Assembly (NCBI RefSeq): GCF_900120005.1
Contig: NZ_LT635451.1
Location: 124,001 to 188,000, forward strand
Reading direction: 5' to 3'
Source of the DNA: Holdemania sp. Marseille-P2844
Lineage (GTDB): Bacteria; Bacillota_I; Bacilli_A; Erysipelotrichales; Erysipelotrichaceae
DNA length: 64,000 bases
Made by a program: the position numbers and the translations under genes. Below the pieces are notes generated by a model, which made no database searches, had not been told where the DNA came from, and worked only from the letters and a program-made list of their open reading frames with translations. Positions 17,110 to 25,629 of this stretch are shown piece by piece. Numbering within the stretch: position 1 is the first letter of the stretch; each line of letters begins with the position of its first letter.

Positions 17110-18672
17110 ATGGTTGATTATCGAGAAATTTTGAGGCTAAAAAGCCTCGGCTACAATCAAACTGATATCGCTGCCAGTGTCCACAGCTCACGCAATACGA
17201 TTCAAGAAGTTCTTAGTATTGCCAGTGCTTTACAGATTCAATGGCCACTTGATGACGATGTCACAAACCGCGTACTGGAATCTATTCTTTATCCGGACAG
17301 ACACAAAAAGGATGAAGAACGTTTGATTCCTGACTATCCCCGCATTCACAGGGAACTAGCAAAGAAAGGGGTAACGCTTTCTCTTCTCTGGACAGAATAC
17401 TGTATAGAGGCAAGGAATGCAGGTAAAACGCCGTACATGAGTACCCAGTTCAATGATAACTATCATAAATGGGCACGTGTTTCCAAAGCCACTATGCGTA
17501 TTCAGCATAAACCCGGTGATACAATGGAGGTCGATTGGGCAGGAGCTACCATTGATATTTATGATTCGGTAACCGGCGAAGTTACACCGGCATATCTGTT
17601 TGTTGCTGTATTATCATGCAGCTGCTATGTGTATGCTGAAATCTGTATTAACATGAAATCCGATACGTTTATTAACTGCCATGTACATGCTTATGAATAC
17701 TTTGGCGGTGTAACCCGTCTGTTAATACCGGATAATCTAAAAGCCGGGATTACAAGAAATACCCGGTACGAAACCGTAATTCCTCGTGCTTACAAGGAAA
17801 TGGCAGAGCATTATAACACTGCTATTGTTCCTGCAAGGGTAAAGCATCCGGATGATAAGCCTAATGCCGAAGGCTCTGTTAAGTTTGCAACCACCTGGAT
17901 TCTGGCGGCACTTCGTAACTACCATTTCTTTTCTATTGAAGAAGCAAGAATGGCTGTTTCTGAAAAGCTCGAAGAGCTGAATAACCGTTCATTTACAAAA
18001 CGGGCAGGAAACCGCCGTATTGCCTTTGAGAATGAAGAAAAGGAATTTATGCAGCCGCTCCCTTTGTGCCCTTACGAACCGGCAGTCTGGTCCACTGCTA
18101 AGGTTCAGAACGATTATCTCATATCGGACGGAATCAATAAATACTCAGTTCCATTTGATTTAATCGGTGAACATGTGGACATTCGCTGTACCGGCACAAC
18201 TGTAGAAGTATTTTTCCATGGATGTCGTGTTGCTTCTCATGTAAGAAGAAACGTGGCACAGAGGAATCCTATCTCTATCAAAGAACACATGCCGCCGGAA
18301 CACCAGAAATATCTTACTTATAATCCGGAGGAGTTTAAAACATGGGCAGAATGTATTGGCGAATTCACATCAAGGGTTGTTAATTACTTCCTTTATTCCG
18401 GCAAAGAACCAGAACAGGGTTATAAATACTGTGTCAGTCTGATGAAGATGGCTGACCGTTACGGACAAAACCGTATCGAAAAGGCTTGTGAGAGACTGTT
18501 ATCCTTTACATCACAGCCTTCTTTGAGAAGCATTGCAACCATTCTGAAAAATGGACAGGATAAACTTCCATTAGAAAAGACAGTGGAGGAACATCCTGTT
18601 TCAGAAAAACGTAGCAAAGGAATTACCAGAGGTGCATCTGCCTACAGAAATGGAGGTGATGCAACATGTTAA
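17110..18672 (+). CDS. istA: IS21-family transposase IstA
   Basis: 520-aa DDE transposase. N-terminal HTH ([28 protein letters not shown]), then the catalytic core with first Asp in [11 protein letters not shown], second Asp in [11 protein letters not shown], and the Glu in [19 protein letters not shown]-terminal beta domain follows. ATG 17110 is placed 8 nt after AGGAGG. The istB start overlaps its end. Confidence 0.93.
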   Translation: MVDYREILRLKSLGYNQTDIAASVHSSRNTIQEVLSIASALQIQWPLDDDVTNRVLESILYPDRHKKDEERLIPDYPRIHRELAKKGVTLSLLWTEYCIEARNAGKTPYMSTQFNDNYHKWARVSKATMRIQHKPGDTMEVDWAGATIDIYDSVTGEVTPAYLFVAVLSCSCYVYAEICINMKSDTFINCHVHAYEYFGGVTRLLIPDNLKAGITRNTRYETVIPRAYKEMAEHYNTAIVPARVKHPDDKPNAEGSVKFATTWILAALRNYHFFSIEEARMAVSEKLEELNNRSFTKRAGNRRIAFENEEKEFMQPLPLCPYEPAVWSTAKVQNDYLISDGINKYSVPFDLIGEHVDIRCTGTTVEVFFHGCRVASHVRRNVAQRNPISIKEHMPPEHQKYLTYNPEEFKTWAECIGEFTSRVVNYFLYSGKEPEQGYKYCVSLMKMADRYGQNRIEKACERLLSFTSQPSLRSIATILKNGQDKLPLEKTVEEHPVSEKRSKGITRGASAYRNGGDATC

Positions 18673-19457
18673 ATAATTCTACGCTTGAAACGTTAAAAGC
18701 TATGCACTGCAGCGCAATGGCATCAGAACTGGAAAACCAGCTGAGTGACACCAAAACATATGGAACACTTGCCTTTGAAGAACGTGTTGCTCTCTTGGTG
18801 GATGCTGAGTGGAACAGGCGTCAACAAAATAAGCTTCAAAAGCTGATAAAACTGGCAACCTTTTCTCAGCCAACAGCATGTATTGAAAACATAGAGTACT
18901 TACCTGACCGGAAACTGGATAAAGCGCAGTTACTACGGTTTGCTACCTGTCAGTATATCAGCGAGAATCACCATATCATTCTGAAAGGTGCCAGTGGTTC
19001 CGGTAAGACATATCTTGCCTGTGCACTGGGCAACGCAGCCTGCCGGAAATATAAAACTGTACGCTATATCAGAATGCCCGAGTTGTTGGACGAACTCAAT
19101 CTTGCAAAAGCAGATGGTTCGTTCCGTAAAATAATTAAAGCTTATCAAAAGGTAGACCTTCTGATTATTGATGAGTGGCTGATTCGTAAACTTACACCGC
19201 AGGAAACTTACAACCTGTTAGAAATCATTGAATCTCGTGTGAACAGTTCCAAGGGTTCCATGATCTTCTGTACACAGTATAACAATGAGGAATGGTATGG
19301 TCGTATTGATCCGGAATTCGATGAAGGAAGTCCGATATCGGAAGCCATCATGGATCGTATTACGAATAACGCTTATGATATCCTCATTGAAGGAAAAACA
19401 TCTATGAGAAAGCGTCATGGCTTACAGGCTTCTCAGGAAGGAGCTAACCATGATTGA
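18666..19457 (+). CDS. istB: IS21-family helper ATPase IstB
   Basis: 263-aa AAA+ protein that assists IstA target selection. Walker [16 protein letters not shown], Walker [10 protein letters not shown], and sensor [14 protein letters not shown]. Overlaps istA by 7 nt, the usual coupling. Confidence 0.93.
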   Translation: MLNNSTLETLKAMHCSAMASELENQLSDTKTYGTLAFEERVALLVDAEWNRRQQNKLQKLIKLATFSQPTACIENIEYLPDRKLDKAQLLRFATCQYISENHHIILKGASGSGKTYLACALGNAACRKYKTVRYIRMPELLDELNLAKADGSFRKIIKAYQKVDLLIIDEWLIRKLTPQETYNLLEIIESRVNSSKGSMIFCTQYNNEEWYGRIDPEFDEGSPISEAIMDRITNNAYDILIEGKTSMRKRHGLQASQEGANHD

Positions 19458-19653
19458 TAATAATTATTGCGCTTTCAGTAAAGACCATAAATGTATTCAA
19501 TGGATGGACTATGAATTGACCCGCTATGAATTAGCAGAGGCCAATGAATTATGCCATGGAAACTGGATTGAAATCCAGCACCTACGGGAGTACATTGATA
19601 TATTAAAAGCAACTCTTACAGAGCACGGAATAGAGATTCCGGCGGAATACTAA
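19450..19653 (+). CDS. third small ORF of the IS21-family element
   Basis: 67-aa protein ([34 protein letters not shown]...) starting inside the istB end with AGGAGCT upstream. It lies within the IS, before the right inverted repeat. Function unknown; such extra ORFs occur in some IS21 relatives. Confidence 0.65.
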   Translation: MIDNNYCAFSKDHKCIQWMDYELTRYELAEANELCHGNWIEIQHLREYIDILKATLTEHGIEIPAEY

Positions 19654-19818
19654 ACCTATCATTGCACTCGTCTCCGGAAAGGTATGCACTGCTTTTCCGG
19701 AACGGAGTGCTCAACAGAGCGGAAAGGATGCTCTGAAAAGGCGGAAAGTCTGCTCTAAACCTCCGTGCAGAGTGCTCTATGCGGTCGGAATATACAGTTC
19801 CTTGCAAATTTGAATTGG

Positions 19819-20010
19819 TTATTCTTCATCTTTGTTGTTATTTTCTTTAGACTTTTTAGAATATACTGAACCTAAGCAAAGAAATGTTGAACCAAGGCAC
19901 AACCACACAACAGCTATGGAATTATGGTCTCCACCCACAAAGTTTAGAATTGCAGCTAAGTAAAACAATACTGCTGATACATAGAACAGCGTAGATTTAT
20001 TTTTTCTCAT
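19819..20010 (-). CDS. small two-helix membrane protein
   Basis: 63 aa with two predicted transmembrane helices (about residues 8-24 and 31-50) and a Lys/Glu/Asn-rich tail. GAGGTG lies a few nt before ATG. It sits downstream of an HTH-membrane gene and may work with it. I cannot name a family. Confidence 0.55.
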   Translation of the reverse strand: MRKNKSTLFYVSAVLFYLAAILNFVGGDHNSIAVVWLCLGSTFLCLGSVYSKKSKENNNKDEE

Positions 20011-20057
20011 TTTTACACCTCGTCAAATTCATATTCGTTACTCAATATTGCTGAAAT

Positions 20058-20522
20058 TTATCTTCCTGCCAATGACTTTCCAACAACATAAATACCACCC
20101 AACATTTCTACAATTGATAATCCTAATAGTACACCAGAAACGAAATCTTTAATATTTGAACCTCCAAACGCATACGAAAGAGCCTGTAATGCAATGCCCA
20201 TTACAATTAGCATAACTCCATATAGCATATTTTTTTGTTTTTCTAACTCTTGTGTTCGTCTAAGTAAATCTATAATCTGTCCATCATCATATGTACGAAC
20301 ACTTTTTTCTTCGGATATTTCACCATCCATCAGTTCTGCCACCGTAACCTCAAGTTCTTCACACAAGCTTTTTACAATGGAATAGTCTGGCATACACTTA
20401 CCAGTTTCCCACTTTGAAATGGTCTTATTGGAAACTCCAAGCTTCTCTGCTAATTGTTCTTGCGTTAAATTTTTCTGTTTCCTCTTTAATGCTATAAACT
20501 TCCCTGTAACTAATTGGTTCAT
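20058..20522 (-). CDS. XRE-type HTH protein with C-terminal membrane helices
   Basis: 154 aa. The N-terminal helix-turn-helix LKRKQKNLTQEQLAEKLGVSNKTISKWETGKCMPD is followed by a coiled linker and two membrane helices (about 104-122 and 127-148). ATG 20522 is 7 nt after GGAGG; the ATG two codons earlier is too close. Probable membrane-linked regulator of the neighbouring cargo. Confidence 0.8.
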   Translation of the reverse strand: MNQLVTGKFIALKRKQKNLTQEQLAEKLGVSNKTISKWETGKCMPDYSIVKSLCEELEVTVAELMDGEISEEKSVRTYDDGQIIDLLRRTQELEKQKNMLYGVMLIVMGIALQALSYAFGGSNIKDFVSGVLLGLSIVEMLGGIYVVGKSLAGR

Positions 20523-20696
20523 ATGCATTCCTCCAATCATTTGATGATATAAAGGTACTTCTTTCATTGTTTAAATAAAATCCCTTGTTGGTAGAATATA
20601 GTTGGAATCCATATAAAACTCAACAGAAATTTCAAATTCATCTCTCAGTTAAACTCACCGGCTTACTGAAATTTTACGTTCTCTACAGATTTAGAT

Positions 20697-21509
20697 TTAA
20701 ATCGAATCCACACCAGTTTGTTTAACAAACTGCTCTATCTCAGAATTAACTTGTTCTGCATTATCCCCATTAGAAAAATGAGAAGCGTTTTCAATGATAT
20801 GTAACGGATATCCTGTTGTATCTGCCCATGCAATACAATATCGTTTGACTTTTCCAGTTTTATCTTTGTCACCAAGCAAAATCAATACTGGGCATGTCAA
20901 ATGTAAATCCCTGTTTTCCTGTGCAAACTTTCCATAAGCGATGTCCATTTGTTCTATAATTTGTTTCTTTGATAATGGTGCTAATATTTCTATCATTTTA
21001 TTATAAGAATAGTCTGTTACAGATATGGATTTTGCCATACTCTTACGAAGCATCTTATCTGTAAACCAGTTTGCCATTGGCTTAACTTTAGAAAGCCACC
21101 ACAAATCAGATTTTGAATAGTATGCTGTTCCAAATGGTGTTGTATCAACAGCTATGAAGCATTGCACCTTTTTGGGATATAAATGTGCAAACATTTGTGA
21201 AGGATATCCTCCCATTGACATTCCTACCAAACAAACTTTTTCAATGTGTTCCTGTTCTAATATTTGATGTAAATCTCTTGCAGTATTTTCATAAGAAAAA
21301 TCATTATAAGGCACAGATAAACCATGCATAGGAACATCCCACGCAATTACTATATATTCATTCTTGAAATATTCGATTTGCTTTTCGAACATTGTATGAT
21401 TCGCTGTTAAGCCATGGCTAAAAACAATTGTCCCCTTAGGTATGTCTTTGGTTCTTGAAATCCAATAATGTACTTCTCCTCCAACTCCTTTAATGGTTCT
21501 ATGTTCCAT
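20697..21509 (-). CDS. alpha/beta-hydrolase
   Basis: 270-aa hydrolase: oxyanion segment VFSHGLTANHTMF, nucleophile elbow GMSMGGYPS (Ser), acid in LILLGDKDKTGK and His in IENASHFSNGDN. No signal peptide. ATG 21509 follows CAGGAGG. Substrate unknown; it lies just downstream of the STAND gene on the same strand (41-nt gap), so both may be one unit. Confidence 0.85.
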   Translation of the reverse strand: MEHRTIKGVGGEVHYWISRTKDIPKGTIVFSHGLTANHTMFEKQIEYFKNEYIVIAWDVPMHGLSVPYNDFSYENTARDLHQILEQEHIEKVCLVGMSMGGYPSQMFAHLYPKKVQCFIAVDTTPFGTAYYSKSDLWWLSKVKPMANWFTDKMLRKSMAKSISVTDYSYNKMIEILAPLSKKQIIEQMDIAYGKFAQENRDLHLTCPVLILLGDKDKTGKVKRYCIAWADTTGYPLHIIENASHFSNGDNAEQVNSEIEQFVKQTGVDSI

Positions 21510-21550
21510 AATACATCCTCCTGACACTATGTAAGCTTCAAATTTTCGCT

Positions 21551-23857
21551 CTACTCAAGCATTTCCTTTCCAAGATATAATCCTGCCTGTGCATACGTCC
21601 CAAGCAGTTCCTGTTTCTTTGCTTCAATCATATCCGGTTCAAACTCAAATACCATTTCATAGATTTCCATAGCTTTCTGGAAATGAGAAGTAGCCTGTTG
21701 GATTTCTCCCATAGTCAGGCAGATACCGCCCATAGCTTCTTGTACACTGGCATAATCCAGACCCGTATCAGAATTATATTCTCGGATTACACGGCACAGC
21801 TTTCGTAACGCAGATAGACCAACATCCGGCTGTCCCATATCTGTCAGTAATACAGCATAGTTTGTAATCTGCACAATGCTGTCATGGTAATAAGCCAGAC
21901 CATATTCATCCATAATTCTGATTGCCTGTTCCATGTTCTCTTTAGCAAGTTCCAGTTTACTATTTACTCGATACATTCCACCAAGATTAGCATAGAGATT
22001 GGAAACCAAAAGGGCATTATCCGGTGTGACTTCTGAAATCATAGCAATGGCATCTTTCTGCATCTTGATTGCTTTATCCGGTTTCTTCTCATAAGCTGCT
22101 CGATAGCTGAGCAGTAATGCTCGATCAGACGCAGATCCGGCAGCCACATCTTTCAGCAATGCAGACAGCGTATCAATAACCTGTTCCATGCCCGGATAAT
22201 AATGATAATTCTCCATATACGGAAACACATCTTCCAAGAATCGGAGATATGCCGGCATATCATCATTTTCAATCTGCACTATCACAGATTCGATAGTCTG
22301 GAATAACTGCTTATGATAGGAAACTTCTTCTCCGTGACGCAGGCAGATCTGCTGTAAGCTGTCAAGTAATGCATGGCATTTCTGCACGGACGGTTTTGTT
22401 TCTTCTATGGCTACTTCCTGTATCATCGGATGAAGGGCGATCATGCGACCTTCCAGTGCTTTTATGAAGCCTTTTTCTATGAGGTCGTTGACAGTATTCA
22501 TATCACGCAGCTTCAGCCAGTTTGCAAACAGTCTGTTCTGAACACCAGTCATCGGAGCCAGCGCAAGATTTCTCATAACATCGGTTTCTGCTTCTGAAAG
22601 CTGATACAGAGAAAATAAGGTGTGGATATGGTCATAATAGGTAGCCTTGCAACTTTTCCCATCCTTGGAAATGCCGATGGTGTCGGTAGCATCCAGGGCG
22701 GCTTTTTCCTCTTTCAGCTTCTTTAACAGGAGTAACGGCTCCATAATTCCGCTTTCCAACAAGCAAGCCGACATTTCTACCGCCAAAGTATGACTGTGTA
22801 CCGTTTGGATGATTTGTTCCAAAATTGGACGGTTCTTTTCAGCATCAGAATAGAAACAGCCCATTAAATTAACCAATGCTTCTGTATCAGAGATTTCTTC
22901 CAGATTCATGGAAGTATAGTTGTTAAAGCTGCTTCGTGTAGTGAACAGAATACGGCAGCGATATTTCATCACAACCGACAGCAAACCATCCTGCGTTGCT
23001 GTAGTATTGAAGTTATCAATGATAAATAAAGTATCCTCTTTCAATGTGCGCAGGAAACGGTTATGTTTGCGGAAACGTTCTTCGCTGTCATCATCCGGCA
23101 GATCATCCGCAAAATCCATATCAGAAATATCTTGTTTCAAATCACCGGTGTAGGAAAGAAATAGAATATTTGTGTATTCTTTGCTATGAGCCTTGGCATA
23201 GGCTTTTGCCAACTCACTTTTACCAATACCGGCGATACCTTGCAGAAATACCTTTCCATGTTTACACAACAGCTGATGTAAAGTTTCAAGTTCATTGTCT
23301 CGTCCGCAGAAATGACGGCATGGCTTTGGTGTTCCGCCATCGTAGATAAAATCTTTCACAACCGGAGAAAGATTTCCAGCTGACAACAGATTCTTTGTAT
23401 TTGCATCTCTCTTTACGAAGTTACGCTCCATGCCAAAACACAACGCAGAAGTTAGAAAAAACGCTTCGTCCATTTCACTTTCACAAGGATAGTTCTGAAG
23501 GAGCTGTTCCTTGGTTTTATCCGAGATAGTTGTATCCTGTACCAGAATGTTATAGACTTCCTGCACTGCCATAGCACTGTCATACATTATCGACAGTACA
23601 TTTCTGTGCATATCAGCAGCGAGCCTATTTCGATTATGGAGATCCATATAGTATCCGGTGATGCGAGGACTGATTTTTGCCTGACCGTTAAACCAACGGC
23701 AGACTAATCCATTATCAAAAGTAAAATCCAAGGACTTTTCATCACTTAGGAAGCTGACAAACAAATCGTACATCAAATCCAGTTGATTCATATTATGTGC
23801 ATCACTGATATATTTACGAATAATGGTGATGACTGAACTGAAATCTAAATATTCCAT
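21551..23857 (-). CDS. STAND-type NTPase with TPR-like C-terminus
   Basis: 768 aa. Residues 1-170 are an unassigned helical domain. Then comes a STAND core: CRHFCGRDNELETL (about 180-193), Walker A GIAGIGKSE (207-215), Walker B TLFIIDNF (276-283), sensor RILFTTR (302-308), and a winged-helix region. The C-terminal third (about 570-768) reads as TPR repeats (LYANLGGMYRVNSKLELAKENMEQAIRIMDEY...). STAND/TPR proteins act as regulators or as anti-phage sensors; which one applies here is not decided by the sequence. Inverted 11-bp iterons lie 24 bp upstream of its start. Confidence 0.82.
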   Translation of the reverse strand: MEYLDFSSVITIIRKYISDAHNMNQLDLMYDLFVSFLSDEKSLDFTFDNGLVCRWFNGQAKISPRITGYYMDLHNRNRLAADMHRNVLSIMYDSAMAVQEVYNILVQDTTISDKTKEQLLQNYPCESEMDEAFFLTSALCFGMERNFVKRDANTKNLLSAGNLSPVVKDFIYDGGTPKPCRHFCGRDNELETLHQLLCKHGKVFLQGIAGIGKSELAKAYAKAHSKEYTNILFLSYTGDLKQDISDMDFADDLPDDDSEERFRKHNRFLRTLKEDTLFIIDNFNTTATQDGLLSVVMKYRCRILFTTRSSFNNYTSMNLEEISDTEALVNLMGCFYSDAEKNRPILEQIIQTVHSHTLAVEMSACLLESGIMEPLLLLKKLKEEKAALDATDTIGISKDGKSCKATYYDHIHTLFSLYQLSEAETDVMRNLALAPMTGVQNRLFANWLKLRDMNTVNDLIEKGFIKALEGRMIALHPMIQEVAIEETKPSVQKCHALLDSLQQICLRHGEEVSYHKQLFQTIESVIVQIENDDMPAYLRFLEDVFPYMENYHYYPGMEQVIDTLSALLKDVAAGSASDRALLLSYRAAYEKKPDKAIKMQKDAIAMISEVTPDNALLVSNLYANLGGMYRVNSKLELAKENMEQAIRIMDEYGLAYYHDSIVQITNYAVLLTDMGQPDVGLSALRKLCRVIREYNSDTGLDYASVQEAMGGICLTMGEIQQATSHFQKAMEIYEMVFEFEPDMIEAKKQELLGTYAQAGLYLGKEMLE

Positions 23858-23881
23858 AGACAGCCCTCCTTCCCCAAAATA

Positions 23882-23909
23882 GTCAATTTGCGCTCAATTC
23901 ACGCTCAAT
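23882..23909. repeat. three 11-bp iterons, inverted copy 2
   Basis: CGCTCAAT at 23891-23898 and 23902-23909 and a shorter GTCAAT at 23882-23887, in 11-bp steps. It is the reverse complement of the block at 15292-15320. Upstream of the STAND gene. Confidence 0.75.
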
Positions 23910-24071
23910 GAATCTTTGACAGATTCTTGATAAGATGATACCACGAAAGAAGTTCCGTAGTTCTTCAACAATATTATAGCAGAAAACGCCATTTTTTGAA
24001 GTGGCAAAACAGGCGTAACAACGTGGGAATAGCGGACAACTTCTCTCTCATAGACTGAAATACCGAGGGAG

Positions 24072-24296
24072 GTGCGTGGTATCGCAAGAAAGAGTGTTCC
24101 AATCAATGTAATTGTCCATTATCCGAAAACCATAGAAGGTCAGCGTGAATTGGCAGAGCGTGTTGCTGGTGTCCACGCAGATATGGTCAATCAGCATATC
24201 AAAAAACTGAATTGCCCTTCCGACCAGAAGGTACTGCTCCTGGATGCGGTGATCAAATCCGCATCCATAGAGAAAGCAGGTGAACAAACTCCTTAA
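24072..24296 (+). CDS. small hypothetical protein of the element
   Basis: Up to 74 aa (VPINVIVHYPKTIEGQRELAERVAGVHADMVNQHIKKLNC). GAGGGAGG lies immediately upstream, but the exact start is unclear (GTG 24072 overlaps it). The short alpha/beta look and conserved HYPKT..G..ELA..VA pattern suggest a real protein. Unknown function. Confidence 0.6.
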   Translation: MRGIARKSVPINVIVHYPKTIEGQRELAERVAGVHADMVNQHIKKLNCPSDQKVLLLDAVIKSASIEKAGEQTP

Positions 24297-24317
24297 AGTT
24301 TGAACACCTGCTTTTTT
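24283..24317. terminator. bidirectional terminator
   Basis: Stem AAAGCAGGTG with CACCTGCTTT, inner AAACT/AGTTT pairing, T run on the plus side and A run on the other. Shared by two converging genes. Confidence 0.8.
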
Positions 24318-24914
24318 CTATACCTTTATGATGTCTTTGAAATATTTCTCCCAAGAATCTTTGAACATTCGCTTCTCATCATTTTCCCAGCATCGTAACG
24401 TTCCCGGATCAAGATGTATCAACCGGGCAAACGGCTTTTTCTTTAAGCCAAGGCTCTCACGATATTCTCGTATCATTTTCCCTTGCCCTTTATATAAGAA
24501 GCGATTGTAATCGTCCAGTAAATCATCTACCGGAACCTGATAGAGTGCTGCCAGCTTGTCCACGATTTCTTTTGGATAGTAATCTACATATCCAACTTCA
24601 AAATCTATGTAATGCCCTCTGGATATTCCAATCAGGTCTGCGACCTCTTTCTGCATCAGCCCCATGTGGTGACGGCACCAGCGGAGCCTGTCCTGCACAT
24701 TCGGTATATCTTCATAATTCTGATACTGTTGATTAAACAACTGAGCTTCCAGAAGTCTGCGAGGGGCTATCAGTCGGAAACTATGGATATACATCGGTGC
24801 ATACCTCACATAGCCCTCCGAAGTGGAGCAGAGTATGTAAATATTCTCGGAAACCTGTGCCAGAATACGCCATTTTGGTGCTTTTCTGCTCTGAGGGGAT
24901 TGATTCGGAACCAT
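24318..24914 (-). CDS. HTH regulator at the right end of the element
   Basis: Up to 198 aa with two XRE-like helix-turn-helix units: RLRWCRHHMGLMQKEVADLIGISRGHYIDFE and IREYRESLGLKKKPFARLIHLDPGTLRCWE. The ATG at 24914 has no ribosome site; ATG 24794 follows GAGGT and may be the start used when integrated. The frame is open upstream to the attachment core, and in the circular form it joins the recombinase frame without a stop. Candidate excision or transfer regulator. Confidence 0.75.
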   Translation of the reverse strand: MVPNQSPQSRKAPKWRILAQVSENIYILCSTSEGYVRYAPMYIHSFRLIAPRRLLEAQLFNQQYQNYEDIPNVQDRLRWCRHHMGLMQKEVADLIGISRGHYIDFEVGYVDYYPKEIVDKLAALYQVPVDDLLDDYNRFLYKGQGKMIREYRESLGLKKKPFARLIHLDPGTLRCWENDEKRMFKDSWEKYFKDIIKV

Positions 24915-24928
24915 AAACGCATCTGCGA

Positions 24929-24941
24929 GAGGATAGCATTT
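24929..24941. other. right attachment junction of the sigK element
   Basis: Element arm GAGGATAGC (24929-24937) overlapping the core CATTT (24937-24941), then host TCGATACAGCG, which encodes the SigK R-C-I-E segment on the minus strand. Pairs with the left junction to form a symmetric circle joint. Confidence 0.85.
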
Positions 24942-25267
24942 TCGATACAGCGGGAAACATAAGTTGCCAGCTTATGTCCTTTATCGACCTTGAACGTGTC
25001 GATGCCTTTGATCAAACCGATCGTACCGATGCTGATGAGATCTTCGGTTTGTTCGCGGCGGATATCGAATTTCTTTACGATGTGCGCGACTAAACGAAGA
25101 TTGTGTTCGATTAAATCAGCCCGCGCTTCGACGTCGCCTTTGGCCATGCGCTGCAATGCGTCTTGTTCTTCTTCCGCTGTCAAAGGCTGCGGGAAGGAGG
25201 TTGTCCGGATGGAACCGATAAAGCAGCTGAAGAAAATCTGTAGCATTTGAAAAAGTTGTGTCCACAT
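24937..25267 (-). CDS. sigK: RNA polymerase sigma-K factor, 5' part (split gene)
   Basis: Encodes a hydrophobic pro-sequence (MWTQLFQMLQIFFSCFIGS) followed by SFPQPLTAEEE, IEHNLRLVAHIVKKF, TEDLISIGTIGLIKGIDTF and KLATYVSRCIEN, the SigK region 2 signature. ATG 25267 follows AGAAGGTGA; a TTG six codons upstream has no better site. In the integrated state the frame runs into element DNA and stops at 24806, giving a protein lacking regions 3-4. The pro-sequence suggests activation by proteolysis, as for Bacillus pro-SigK. Confidence 0.9.
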
Positions 25268-25283
25268 AGTTATCACCTTCTTC

Positions 25284-25291
25284 AACGTATG
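25284..25291 (-). promoter_or_regulatory. candidate SigE-type -10 element of sigK
   Basis: CATACGTT on the minus strand fits the SigE -10 consensus CATACA-T, 16 nt before the chosen start. The -35 match is weak. Expected biology (SigE transcribes sigK in the mother cell) supports it, but the motif is short. Confidence 0.35.
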
Positions 25292-25629
25292 TTCGATCCT
25301 GCGATTTTAGTCGTAATTTGATGAATTTTCTTAATGCGGCACTCTCGATTAAAAGTTCACTTTCTTCCCAATTTGAAGTCAGCAGTCTTCTAGAATTGGA
25401 TTAAATCCTCGATCCGCTATGAAAATTTTCGATCTTTCCTCAGCAATCGTTTAAAATCAAGACCTTGATTTGTTAACGGCATTGTGTTCTTAAACTTCTA
25501 TAATTCTTACATTTTGCTCTGTATTGATAAATTTGTGATATGATTTCATTGATAGAATTCCCAAATATTACCATTTTTCAATATAATCTATGATAGAATA
25601 TAACCGGAATTTTTGGAGGGGGAACGAAC
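25292..25629. other. non-coding gap upstream of sigK and the TPR regulator
   Basis: AT-rich divergent promoter region. Contains a small hairpin AAATCAA-GACC-TTGATTT (25454-25471) and a TATAAT at 25582-25587 in front of the regulator without a good -35. No coding frame. Confidence 0.5.

Larger units (their letters stand above)
16950..19796 (+). mobile_element. IS21-family insertion sequence nested in the sigK element
   Basis: 2847 bp from TGTAAATACCG to its inverted counterpart ending TATACA. The terminal inverted repeats are about 90 bp long and strongly alike; each holds repeated AGAGCA...TTCCGC units, the multiple transposase-binding sites seen in IS21 ends. A 6-bp target duplication GTTCCT is at 16944-16949 and 19797-19802. 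Contains istA, istB and a third small gene. Appears intact. Confidence 0.88.
3929..24941. mobile_element. 21-kb sigK-intervening integrative mobilizable element
   Basis: Bounded by direct CATTT cores inside the two halves of sigK; one copy of the element is 21,008 bp. It encodes a large serine recombinase at the left end, plasmid-type replication genes (RepA, DnaC-like), segregation genes (ParM, ParR-like), a MobA/MobL relaxase and an oriT. Accessory genes include PadR-DUF2812, a glycosyltransferase, a hydrolase, a STAND NTPase and HTH proteins, plus a nested IS21-family IS. It is AT-richer than the flanking host genes. I see no type IV secretion genes, so it would need a helper for transfer. 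It is skin-like in position but plasmid-like in content. Confidence 0.88.

Noticed and set aside
24806-24936. Extension of the sigK 5' fragment into the element
   Set aside because: The tail after the core is element DNA read in the sigK frame by chance; it does not resemble SigK region 3.
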